NCBI GenBank assembly: GCA_029532415.1
Contig: JAQOTA010000015.1
Location: forward strand, 1,178,001 to 1,242,000
Source: Marasmius tenuissimus
Lineage: Eukaryota > Basidiomycota > Agaricomycetes > Agaricales > Marasmiaceae
Direction: 5' to 3'
DNA length: 64,000 bases
Positions 51,019 to 61,732 of the stretch are shown piece by piece (the stretch's first letter is position 1; every line of letters begins with the position of its first letter). A program made the translations under genes and the position numbers. The notes under the pieces were generated by a model. It saw only the letters and a list, made by a program, of their open reading frames with translations. It searched no databases and was not told the origin of the DNA.

Positions 51019-53750
51019 ATGGCACCTGACAGTCAACCTCAACCAACCTTTAGTGGCGCAATTGCCGAGCACCTCTCTCAGCGTGTTGTTCATCCCCAAG
51101 ATACTCATACTGTGGCCACAGCGGTCAACGATGACCCTGGGCCTTCTCATAAATCCAACCTATCGGACGCGTCTCCTGCAGACCTCCTTTTTTTCCAGGC
51201 CCGCGCGTTCCTTGAGGCAACGGAGGACGTGGATGTGGAACCAGAGACTATCCAGGAACTGATTCAACTCCTGACTGATAAGGAGGCCACCGGAAAACTG
51301 TCGTCAGAATCGCTGGAATTAGAAATTGACGAGGGGGACGAGGAGGACGACCCGGAGAAAGGACTGCCGGAGCTCGATATATCAGCCCTTTTCACCCGAA
51401 AAGACGATAGTGTGTTTATTCTATGATGGAACCGTTCTTTTGTCTCTAAATCTTTCTCACTAGATACTTGGAGTAAAGCCGAAATCAAGTCCATGATGCA
51501 CGACTTGAAGGAGAAAGGTTCGTTGCTCTCATTCGGAAAATTTTCTTATCTATTCTCAACCTGACGATCACAAGGGTCTGAGTACTTTGTGAGGCACTAT
51601 GTTGTCCTTCTGGGAATACCAATTCCTAAGCTGCTTTTGGCATTTGGCATCAACCTGGTAAGACGTTCTTTCGGTGGGTCGTAACTCGCCCCAAGCACTA
51701 ACCCGATCCTTACAGTGTCCGGAGCTACGAGAGCTGAGTGGTCCTACTATGAGGTACTTCCTGCGCGTCGCCATGTTTCGGGAGTAAGTCTTCACCCCCA
51801 AAGTTGCGAACCCTCGCTGACACTGAAACGGCTCGAATTACAGACTCCGAATACGAGAGCGAATTCCACAGTATAGTACTATCACCGATGCTGTTAATCT
51901 CATCCGGAATAGCAAGCGTATACTTGTGCTCACGGGTGCCGGAATAAGTCAGTCTCTGTTGATTGATCTATATAATCCGCCGTCCTCCTCGTACTAATCT
52001 CCGTGGACCACAGGCGTTTCTTGTGGGATACCCGACTTCCGGTCTCGTGATGGTTTGTATGCATCTCTTGGCGAGTATGAGCTAGACGATCCACAGCAGA
52101 TGTATGTATCCCCGTCCCGATTCGTCCTTGCCATCCTGATAGTGTTCGCTCGATAGGTTCGACATCACCTACTTCCGGGAAAACCCATCTGGTAAGTTTT
52201 CGCCGCCCACTTGGCTCTTTCATATGAACTAACTCAGAATCTAGTGTTCTAGTGAGTCCGATAGCGAACATGAATCTTCCGACATTAACTTGAGATTGCG
52301 GACGTAGTTCATTTGCCAGGCACGTTCATTCACAGAAGTTTCCCCGCAATTCTATTTGGCTCATGCTCCTTCAAGTCAAATATACCCTTCAAATTTCGTT
52401 CCATCGCCTTGCCACCGATTCATTAAACTTCTGGAAACGAGCGACAAGGTGAGCAATCTCCATATGTTTTGTCTTCCCTGTCGCAATTTTTTGAAACCGT
52501 TAATACCTAGCTCCTTCGTGTGAGCCTTCCAAGTCCCGCTACTTGCACGTCTGATGGATTCTATCTTTCATTTCAGAACTATACCCAAAATATAGACACT
52601 TTAGAAACTGCCGCCGGAGTTCAACGTGTCATTCAATGCCACGGATCTTTTGCAACCGCCAGTTGCGTGCTGTGCCGTAGACGTGTTCCAGGAAAAGAAA
52701 TAGAGGTGGAGATCTTGGCGAGGAAAGTACCTTTGTGCCGGAGTGCAATGCTCCCACTACGCAGCCTAAGCCGAAGAAGACCAAGAAGAGCAAGAAAAAG
52801 GCAAAAGGAGAATGGGATAGTGACGAAGAAGACGAGAGCGATGCGCCTACTTACCCTCCGGGTATCATGAAGGTGCGATGTTTAGGTTGCGATCGCGCCA
52901 TTTCTCCTTTCGTGTTGATAAGTGAACTGTTACAGCCAGACATAACTTTCTTCGGAGAGAAGCTGTCTGACGAGTTCGACACGTCGCTGGAGCAAGATCG
53001 GCATAATGTGGACCTGCTTATGGTCATTGGAACGTCTTTAAAGGTTGCACCCGTCGCGGATCTCCTCTGTATGTTTCGATTATCCCGCGCTTGAACCCGT
53101 TAATGATCCACCCTCTCCCCAGCATACCTACCCCACTCGATACCTCAGGTCAGAATAAAAGAATAGGCTTGTCGTATGGATGAATCTTACTTTTTCCCGT
53201 AGATTTTGATCAACAAGACTCCCATTCGCCATATCAATCCAGACGTAAGCTCGTCGCTTGTTTCCTTTCCACCACATGCCAGTTGACCCCAACGCGTTGC
53301 GCAGATCGTTCTTCTCGGTAATGCTGACGACATCGTCGTTCATCTCTGCGAACAACTGGGTTGGGAACTTCCTCCACCGGCGCCGAGCGAACCAACCCCA
53401 GTCTCGACTGGTCGATCACAACCTCCGAGGGGAAGTGCAAATGTGAAGAAGAGAGTTTTAGATGCCGTAGATGCGGAACCCCCGCGCCAGGTTAGTGACA
53501 GGTGAGTCACTTTTGCTTGAACCCCCATCCGTAGCACCCCAGTTCTGACACACGTTCCAGTCATGTTTGGCTTTTCCCTGGTGCGGAAGGTGGAAGGTGG
53601 CTTTCGGAATTGGAGAAGGAGGGAGAACGGCGTGCCAAAGAGGTTCAGGGGGCTACTAGTGATGGTTCGACATCTGTTCCTCAAACCAGAGGTTCCTCAC
53701 CTGCATCTGCCAATTTGAGCCGCGAGGTGAAGAAGGCTAGGATCACTTGA
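51019..53750 (+). CDS. SIRT1-class NAD-dependent deacetylase (sirtuin)
   Basis: Eighteen exons by my model (51019-51409, 51464-51517, 51575-51657, 51716-51783, 51844-51947, 52014-52101, 52157-52191, 52245-52251, 52308-52319, 52376-52448, 52511-52519, 52577-52726, 52765-52872, 52936-53068, 53123-53148, 53203-53244, 53305-53501, 53561-53750), 589 residues. NAD-binding [15 protein letters not shown] lies at about 230-244, [10 protein letters not shown] at 309-318, catalytic HGS at H330, and [12 protein letters not shown] after it. The N-terminus is acidic, the C-terminus basic. Sirtuins deacetylate histones and other proteins using NAD+. The micro-exons of 7, 12 and 9 nt are forced by protein conservation; one intron (52320-52375) needs a GC donor. 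The second zinc cysteine pair is out of frame and is removed by a 38-nt putative intron (52727-52764). It lies 230 bp from H3 copy 2. Confidence 0.83.
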
Positions 53751-53967
53751 TACCGATGGTCCAGGCCATACGCGTGGGTGGGTGTACTGTGTGATACGCT
53801 CAGCGTATATTGTATAGTTGTATCTTTCGGAAATTGTTGCTTGTACATGATGTGTAGTAATCGCGTTTTCGACAGAACTTTTTGGGTTAATTGCCAGAGC
53901 ATTGAGCAGACGATAAACCACCATACGGCGCGTGGAGGGAGTGGCTGTGTCGCGCTTACACCTTTGC

Positions 53968-55051
53968 ATGAACCGCAACTTGCGCGTCCCAGGCAAAGTC
54001 TCTCCCTTCCAAGCAGTTTGCCGCTTCTTCTCGACAGATGGCGCGGGGTTCAGGACAGAGTCTATTATCCCCAAACCTCAGTGTATGTCTCCTTATAACC
54101 CTTGATTTTTAGCGATTGACACGACTAAAACAGATCCACCGAATTTGAGAAAACCGGAACCCATTAATCCTCGGGTTGCAGGTCTGGTTTACCGTCTATC
54201 CAGGCTTCTTCGACGGACAGCACCTTCAAGAGGGATAGGTATCCGTCCAGATGGTTATGTGCGGATGAGAGACGTGGTGAGGGTGTTTTATTGGTATCCA
54301 TTGGGGATTTTCACATTCTGACTCGCGTTGTGTAGCTTCGCCAGCATGAGTTTGGAAAGCTGGGCCTCTCTAGAATGCTTGCTCTTCTTCAGCACGATCC
54401 TCAACATAGGTTTCAGCTCAAGGAGGAGTATGGGGAATGGCCGAGGTCTGACCGGAAAGAGTTGTTGATACGACATCATGGGAGACATAGTCTCAGGGTG
54501 AGTGCCAGAGGCTTTGTGTACAGTGTTCTTGGTGACTGATAGAGGTGCCCTCCAGTCTGTGAGCACTGTGTACAAGAGGATCACTTCTGCGGAGAACATC
54601 CAGGCGGCTATTTTTTGTACGGACATGGAAGGATGGGAATCTTTCCGTGAGTTCTTACTTGATCCCTTCGGCTTTGGAGATTGTGCTTACTCTAGACTCT
54701 TTTGCTCATTATAGGTGAATATGGGATATGGTCAGAGGAAGACAGCGAACTGATACGGTTGGTTCCGTCGGTTCCGGAAAAGTACGGGGCTCAAGGTGCG
54801 TTTTCCTTTCACCTGCCCCAGAAGCCGTACCCAATTCTTATCCCACAGCATCCCAATCCTCCACTCGAATTCTTATATCTGTCGACGTCGAGAAAGCGCT
54901 TCACAACCACATCATGTTCTTTATGACTCCCGACGGGTCTTTGGTGACAGAGGGTGACGATCGAGGGTGTATAAGTCCGGAATACTTCAAGGATGTTGTC
55001 GGTGTTCATTGGGAGAACAGAGTTTTGTTGGACAATCGATCCGGCCCATAA
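53968..55051 (+). CDS. Tpt1-like protein (tRNA 2'-phosphotransferase fold), diverged, with mitochondrial-type leader
   Basis: Six exons (53968-54082, 54134-54276, 54336-54501, 54545-54646, 54715-54795, 54849-55051) give 269 residues. The first 30 residues are basic and contain VCRFFST, like a mitochondrial targeting peptide with a cleavage site. The body matches Tpt1/KptA: LSRLLRR, IRPDGYVRMRDVL, RFQLKEEYGEW, ITSAENIQAAI, then ISVDVEKALHNHIMFF and EGDDRGCISPEYF. Tpt1 removes the 2'-phosphate left by fungal tRNA splicing. Here key positions are altered: LRH is LRR, RANQGHS is IRHHGRHS, HGT is FCT, and HIHLA is LIRLV. The fold looks kept but the usual activity doubtful. The donor at 54502 is weak, so that junction is uncertain. 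Confidence 0.62.
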
Positions 55052-55359
55052 AATCCACCATGTACTCAATGTTTGAGCATCGAGGTCCTCGACCTGCAGC
55101 CCTTCGGGAGCCCTGGCGCCGTCAGAGACTCAAGATGGTCATCCAGGAATCAGAAGGACACATCCTCGCGAATTCAGCTACCAGATGACGAGTAACGCCA
55201 GCCAATTTGAATAGGCACGCCTCCGGATGGACGAAAGAAGGGCCCTAGAACTAGTCTCTGTCTTCATTAGCGGTTCTCGATCCATTCCGGAATTCGTATA
55301 TCTATCATTATATTCGCAACTACAGATATCCTAATGTACACAAAACAAGCAGTTCTCTC
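55052..55359. other. Intergenic between convergent genes
   Basis: 308 bp with the 3' ends of the Tpt1-like and ARG1 genes; no other feature seen. Confidence 0.5.
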
Positions 55360-57084
55360 TTAGACACGGGTGTGGTAAACGTCTTTTGGCTCGACGCCAG
55401 CTTGACCTTTTTTGATGTTAGACTGGGCCCACCTATGTGGACCATTAGAAACTGGGACGAAAGAGAAGTGACGGCTTCAACAACGTACTTCTTGATCCTG
55501 ATGGATTCAATTTGGATGAAACCAGTAGTGTCGGTGGGCTCGAAGCCTCCGAGCTCGTCCATGGAGGATTGAACGGCATCGTAGAGAATCTATAGGAAGG
55601 AAGGGGACATGCGTTCAGTTTGAATCGTGCCACCACAGAGTGCAGAACGACATACCTCGTCACTTTCACGACCTTCGATGACAACGTTTCCCTTGTAGAG
55701 CTTGATTCTGACCACGCCGTTGACGGTCCTCTGGCTGGCGGGGATAGCAGAGGTGATGAATTCGCGTTCAGGGGTGAAGAAGTGGCCGTTGTAGAGGATC
55801 TTGCTGAGTTCGATGGTGAGGAACTGATCACGCAAAGCCCGAACGTTCCTGTCGAGCGTCAAGCCCTCGAGGTCGACGTGAGCAGCACGGAGGATGGTTG
55901 CGCCGGGAGATTCGTAGCATCCACGAGATTTGACGCCAATGAAACGGTTTTCAACGATATCGATACGACCGATACCATGTTTCCTGGCGAGGTCGTTGAG
56001 GGTGAGGAAGATGTCAACCGGATCTGTGTATGTCTTTCCGGTATCGGCGACAGTGACCTTGACGGGGAGGCCAGCTTTGAATTCGATGGAAATGCGTTCA
56101 GGAGTTTGAGGGGCATCTTCGGGAGAGGTTGTTAGTTTCCACATGTCGGCGGGAGGAGTGGTGTTGGGGTCTTCGAGGATGCCGGCCTCGTATGATATGT
56201 GGAAAAGGTTTTCGTCGGTGGACCATGGCTTGGCCACCGTCTGGGTGACGGGAATGCTCTTCTCAGCGGCGTACTCTAGGAGTGCTTTTCGACCAGCAAA
56301 TCGGTTGTAAAATTCTATGTTTATCGAATGTTAGTTGACCGATGAGGATGAAAACAATGCGGAAGATGTTACCGGGAATCCTCCAAGGTGCGATGACCTT
56401 GATGTCAGGCTTGAGTCCATAGAAGGCGAGTTCAAATCGAACCTGATCATTGCCCTTTCCTGTGCAGCCGTGTGAGACGAAGCTGATAGTGGATGTATAT
56501 GTCAGTCAGAAGGCGAAAACTAGAGGGCACACGACTCACTCGCAACCTTCTTTCTCAGCCACTGCCATCATTCCCCGAGCAATCACAGGTCGTGCAAGAG
56601 AAGTTCCAAGGAGGTAAACGTTCTAAATATTGTTCGCGATTCAGCCATGACGATCGGGTTGAGCTGGAATAATCCCAACCTCATAGATGCAGTTTGCCTG
56701 TACTGCAGGGTATATCAATTCAGTGACAAACTCCCGTTTTAAATCCTGAGAAGCTATAAGTACTTGATTTATGTCTGACAGACTTGGGATCGTACCTCCA
56801 GGAAAAATTTCTTTGCGCCGACTTTGAGAGCCTTTTTCTCCGCTGCGGCGAAATCCTATTGGAGATCGGATGAGATACGGTCTGTTGGGATAACTTTGAC
56901 GAACCTCTTCCTGGCCGACGTCTGCCATGAAGGCATAAACTTCGTATCCTTGCTCGATCAACCATGCAAGGATGCAGGATGTATCTGTGCGGTTCATGAG
57001 CACATATATTCACCCTGATGGTACGATATACAGACCAAGTCCTCCAGAGTAGGCGAGAAGAACACGTCCAGATTTTGCAGACAT
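55360..57084 (-). CDS. ARG1: Argininosuccinate synthase
   Basis: Nine exons (complement of 57036-57084, 56905-56984, 56796-56855, 56680-56745, 56540-56622, 56373-56482, 55656-56314, 55489-55589, 55360-55432) give 426 residues, close to the usual 400-420. The N-terminal ATP-pyrophosphatase P-loop is AYSGGLDTS (11-19). Further landmarks are [44 protein letters not shown] and [14 protein letters not shown]. The enzyme condenses citrulline and aspartate with ATP in arginine biosynthesis, in the cytosol. The last exon is set by an acceptor at 55433 that gives a short tail, KDVYHTRV. It is divergent from the 610-residue gene across 431 bp. Confidence 0.95.
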
Positions 57085-57515
57085 TCTGGGGGCTTTGAGA
57101 TAGAAAACAGAGGTGGTGGTGTTAAGCGAGGATCGAGTCAGAGGGATTTCAATTTCCCAATTTTTTTCTTAAGGTCACGTTGTTATAGGCCGTTATCAGC
57201 GCGACTAGATGATCAAAATCTTATCTCTTCTTGAACGCTCCTATTTGGACCTACATAGTTCCGATTCAAGCAGCCTGGCAACAAACCCTCCTGTATTTAA
57301 CGTGCCCAACGCCTGCATGAGGCTCTCAGGTGCCTTCCTCTGCGCTTCTCTCTGCTTTTTGGGCTTCCATTGCCACTGTGTCCTTTCTCGTACTTCTCGG
57401 TGATCTCCGGGCTTTTCCAATCTTCCACTATAAATGGCCGTCGCTGTCTTTGATACTTCTTTTCCCCGACTATCATCTGGGAGTCACCCCGCACACCTTA
57501 TACCTGTTCAATAGC
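57085..57515. promoter_or_regulatory. Divergent region between ARG1 and the 610-residue gene
   Basis: 431 bp with both promoters. It is CT-rich toward the plus-strand gene. No confident TATA box or binding site was identified. Confidence 0.4.
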
Positions 57516-59461
57516 ATGGGCCGACGCCATCAAGCTTATATCATCGCTCGGGTCAGAGCGAAGGGAGCCAGCAAAGCCACATATCGTTGTATTGCAGCAT
57601 GGCATCACCAATGGTGATAGTTTTCGTCCCATTTCGACCTTGGGCTAATGAATCACTCTCAAGGTGTTTTCGAACATTACCTGTAGAGGCCGCTCGCCAT
57701 TTTATCGAGTCGGTCAAAGTTGAAGAGAACGCTGAAGTGATACGCTTGGAACTAAAGGCAATCGATGGACGCTATGGTGCACACACTGACGAGGAACCCG
57801 TCATCACGGCCCATCCATGTCCCTTCACCCTTTTCTTGTTAGCTATGGCATTCAACGCTGACATTGGACATGAGATATATGCCTCTGGCGCCACGTTTCT
57901 CCATTCGAACTTGAAGGCATCCACGACTCCATCGTCAATCAGTACGTGAGTTGTTTGCTCCGTTTTTTATCACTTGTATTGATTCCACACGGTTTCTCTT
58001 ACAGAGAATGACGAGGGAATAACTGTTTTCGACGTAACTGATCCAGCCAACCCCTCATACTGCCTTTCCGAGGGGAGACATGGCCCTCCTATCACCGCTG
58101 TAAAGTATGCATATGATCGTGCACGACACAGTGGCTATCCCGATCTTGACGAAGAATTACGGACTTACTTGGAAGGAGTGAATCTCATCTCCCGTTCAGC
58201 ACTATTTGAAGCATGGCCGGCCGATTTTGAGTGCCCTGCCAACCATGACTCATCTGAGGCATCTGGACGACGAAGCCCCGATCTCGAAGTCCTTCTGCCA
58301 TCCCTATCCAACCTTACACTGAAGCCTGCGGTTGAAAAGGCTATCGCTGACGAGGACACGGAAGCTCTTGAGCACTTTGCGTGGAATACAGAGAAGGCTT
58401 CCTTAATTCTCTCAGTCCTTCGTAGCAGGGACTCATTCGGGCCCGCCGCCCTTTCCTTGTTGATCAAGATGGTCGAAACCCAACGTGGGAATTCCCCAAT
58501 CGACCTATCTGATCTCTCCCTCACGAGTGAACAAGTCCTAGAAGCTCTGGCTGGCTTGAGGGAGCCAATCAACTATCTTAATCTCTCCCACAACCCTCGC
58601 GTTACCACGACCACTCTTCGCTCCGTCCTCGAAACGCATCCACGAATCCGCAGATTGATTGTCTATGGCACTTCCATATCTGACGAGGAAATCACAGCCC
58701 TCGTATGCCAGGAGCGATCACTATTCTACCACGTTGAACAGCTCATACATCCTGCATTCTTCTCTTACCGACAAATGGCGACACCCGCTTTCTCATTCTG
58801 TGTGGCCAACGCTGGTGTTTGTGATTGGCGGAACATCAACGCGGTGTCATTGCCCTACGTCAATGTCTCCGCGATTATCCAGTCACTGGGCGATCTTCTC
58901 AGAGCCTGTATCACGCTTGGTGTAGGACCTGGACCCCTGGGCGGAGGCATAGGAGATTCACAGACACCGTTGCTGGCCTTGTTCAGTGGTGCCCCGCGGG
59001 AAGAAGGGCGGCGGTGGGGCCAGCGCACTGTGGTCTGCTGTCCACTCCCGTCGAGCGAGATATTATCCAAGGGTTGGCTTTGCATTTTTGTGAGACGTTT
59101 TGGCCCATCATCTGCATCGTACGGGTTCCTCCGCCGAAGAACCGAGAGTGGAGGAGAGGAAGGATGGAGTAAAGTCGGGCGTCAATTCGAGATACACCAC
59201 TTTCGCTCGTTCATCGCCGAGCTTGTGAAGGATGGGTATCCCGAGCCTCCATCGAGCGACGTCGAAGAAGTCGCCGGTCTTCTGGAGAAGCTGGATGAGA
59301 TGCTCAAGACAGTACCGGGGGACCTGTACAGTGAAGCAGAAGCAGGGCTCAGTCTCATCACTGAGGCAGAACTCGCATCGGCGGCTGGTGCTTGGAGATA
59401 TCTGCTAGAGACGTATCACAGTAAACTTCCCTCGTATAGCCGGGCGATTCATAAACAATGA
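57516..59461 (+). CDS. Mushroom-family protein of unknown function with LRR-like segment
   Basis: Three exons (57516-57613, 57664-57941, 58005-59461) give 610 residues. The N-terminus begins MGRRHQAYIIARVRA and continues through CIAAWHHQWC, GRYG, YASGATF, GITVFDVTDPANPSYC and PPITAVKYAYDRAR, blocks I recall from large paralogous families of Agaricomycetes with no assigned function. Residues around 290-350 show a leucine-rich repeat-like pattern (INYLNLSHNPRVTTTTL, IRRLIVYGTSISDEEI). There is no signal peptide or membrane helix. The start at 57516 comes from the conserved first exon; an ATG in exon 2 would lose it. Function unknown. The C-terminal third is acidic and helical. Confidence 0.65.
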
Positions 59462-59540
59462 TAGATTTTCCGATGCATTGTCAATAAAATAAGCTACTCT
59501 GAAATTGATACATATTATCATGCAATGTTGAGTACAGTTC

Positions 59541-61427
59541 TCAGTGACGGCGGAGCGAGTTGAAAAATCCAGACATAGGTCTGGATCCTGCAGAGGCAAT
59601 AGGAGATAATGGGGGTATTGGAGGTCCCTGTGGCTGCGGGTACGAGGAGTGTGAGAAAGGCCCCGGCGGAGGACGCGCCTGTAACGCTCCTACTGGAGCG
59701 TTTAGCATGGTTGCATAGTGTGGCGTGCTTCTGGCAGACCGCGGAGGAGGCGGTACGACGTTGATACCAGGATTGTTGAGCTGAGACGGCGAGGGCGAGA
59801 GCTGATGAGGATGCACTTGGTGGGAATGTATGTGAGGAGATGACACAGATCGACTATGTGAGCTGATAGGTTTAGTCAATCTCGAGCTCGGAGAAGGCGC
59901 GGTTGGAGATGATGACGGGGAGACGTCTGGTCGAGAGATTCAGAATACGCTAGAGATCCTACGACGGCGTTTAAGAACCTTTTGACTTTTTCCCATCCTT
60001 CTTCTTAGCTCTCTCTTTCTCTTTGGCTCTCTCTTTTTCTTTCTCCTTGGCCTTCTCCTTGTCCTTCCCTTTACTACTCGATGGTTCCACGACTGGTAAG
60101 CGAGGAGGGTTTTTCACTTTAGGCTGCAATTCAGGAAGCGGTATCTTGCTGAGATGGATTCGAATGTTCTCTGGAGGCTTGTATGGAGTTTTGCCTTTCT
60201 GATCGTCGAGATTGATCCGCTTGGGACCTTTCTGCTCGATGGCATCCATAGACACGTATTGATGTAGGGGATCCTCCTCGCCTATGGACAGCATGATTCA
60301 GTAAGGTGAACAAGGTTGAGAAAAGCTTCTCTCACCAGCTTTATGATGATGTCTCTTGATTTCCTCGACGACTTGGACGACCTTCTGAACCTGCTCCTGT
60401 CCTTGCGACCGAACTATCACGAATAACATTGCGTCGTCCTGCAACCCATTTAGTATGGGTATCGATGAGGCACGAAGAAGCCTTACTTGAAGGAGATTCC
60501 AAGAGTACTTCGCATAATCATCAATGCCGCCCTCATCTTCCACGACCACTTCATTCATCTCGTCTCTGGCTGCTTGCATCTCAGCGATACGATCCACGCC
60601 ACTCGGTATCGGCTTTGGAGGAGGCGGAGGTACCAACGGGGGGGTCAAGACCGAAGGGGTCAAACTATTCAGCAAACCTGCAGGTGATATCCCTCTGGCG
60701 GGGGTGGTAGTGCCTGTCCCCTTCGGTGACTCTTCTTTCAAATGTGAAGCTTCATTGGCATCTTGGAACGTAAGGAGAGCGGTCAGAATCACGATCTCCA
60801 ATCCTTTGCGATCGTCGACGTCGAACCTGTAGGGATATGAGGGTCAAGAACCGGGTTGGCGCGAGTAACGAAGCGCACGCACCGGTTCAGGTTATAATCT
60901 AGTATTTGAATTGACTGTGTCTTGAGACGGCCTGCAGGTTCTTTCGTGATTGCTACCAGCACAGGAGGATCAGGCTTGCGAATGAGAAAGCACTCTTCTC
61001 GTTTCCATTCGAATTCATGCCTTCAAACGCGATGAGCCCCCCGTCAGTTCGAGAACCAAGAATCTTCCTCACTCTTCCCACTTGAAAGACCAGCGAAAGC
61101 TCAGCGTTCCAGTGAATTTGAGTTCAACAGTAGTCGTTGGGTTGCACAGAATCAAGCTCTTCGTCTTGCTTGTTACGCTGGGTGCAGCTGCAGTGACCAA
61201 TAGTGATTCAGAGGTGAAATCTGATACACATTGCACAAGTAAATGAGCTGAAATGTACATATCAGAGTTACATGCAACGCACCATATACCTCAGCCGTGT
61301 ATGTCTGCCCAGCAACCCTCTGTTTGCGATAGTGAATAGTACCGGAAGGGTCGACGAGATCAATGACGTTCGGGTCGTCCTTGTGAGGTGTAACGATGAG
61401 AGTGAACAAATTTTGATCGAGACTCAT
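59541..61427 (-). CDS. Unknown protein: beta-rich N-terminal domain, charged helix, Pro/Ser tail
   Basis: Seven exons (complement of 61283-61427, 61073-61220, 60883-61020, 60487-60826, 60336-60438, 59979-60281, 59541-59926) close to 520 residues. Residues 1-155 look like a beta-rich domain in a compact fold (DLVDPSGTIHYRKQRVAG, SFRWSFKWE, FEWKREECFLIRK, ILDYNLNRFDVDDRKGLEI) and could be of tubby/LURP-one type, though this is a guess from the pattern. A Pro-rich linker, a helical QKVVQVVEEI segment, an almost pure Lys/Glu/Ala/Arg helix at about 360-392 and a Pro/Ser/His-rich tail follow. The last exon is joined by a 52-nt intron (59927-59978); without it the protein ends at residue 394 in KKSKGS. 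An in-frame upstream ATG at 61505 is the alternative start. Confidence 0.62.
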
Positions 61428-61732
61428 GAGCGCGAGAAATAGAAGCAATAGTCCTTCAAGAACGTCGGTTTGGGTATATGGGGCCAATTGTGGTGCAAAT
61501 GTCAAATGCCAGTGGGTATTATATGAAGAATGTCAGAATACACTCCGACAGACTCCCGAACAACACCGGTTCCCGCAGCAAGTTCCCTCGCCGTTACGAA
61601 TCTCACACTACGCTTGGCTGAAGCATAGCTTTGCTGATGATCATTAGGTACAATATAGTTACAACCCGCGTAGACTGCGGAAGACGCAGGCAGCCCAAAA
61701 TACTAGAATACACATCGTTGGTCGCACGGTGG
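61428..61732. other. Intergenic, no gene seen
   Basis: About 305 bp between the promoter side of the 520-residue gene and the 3' end of the ING gene. Nothing else was recognised. Confidence 0.5.

Noticed and set aside
54083..54112. 30-nt intron in the Tpt1-like gene
   Set aside because: An acceptor 21 nt further on (ending 54133) keeps the frame and gives a 51-nt intron, in line with the other introns here.
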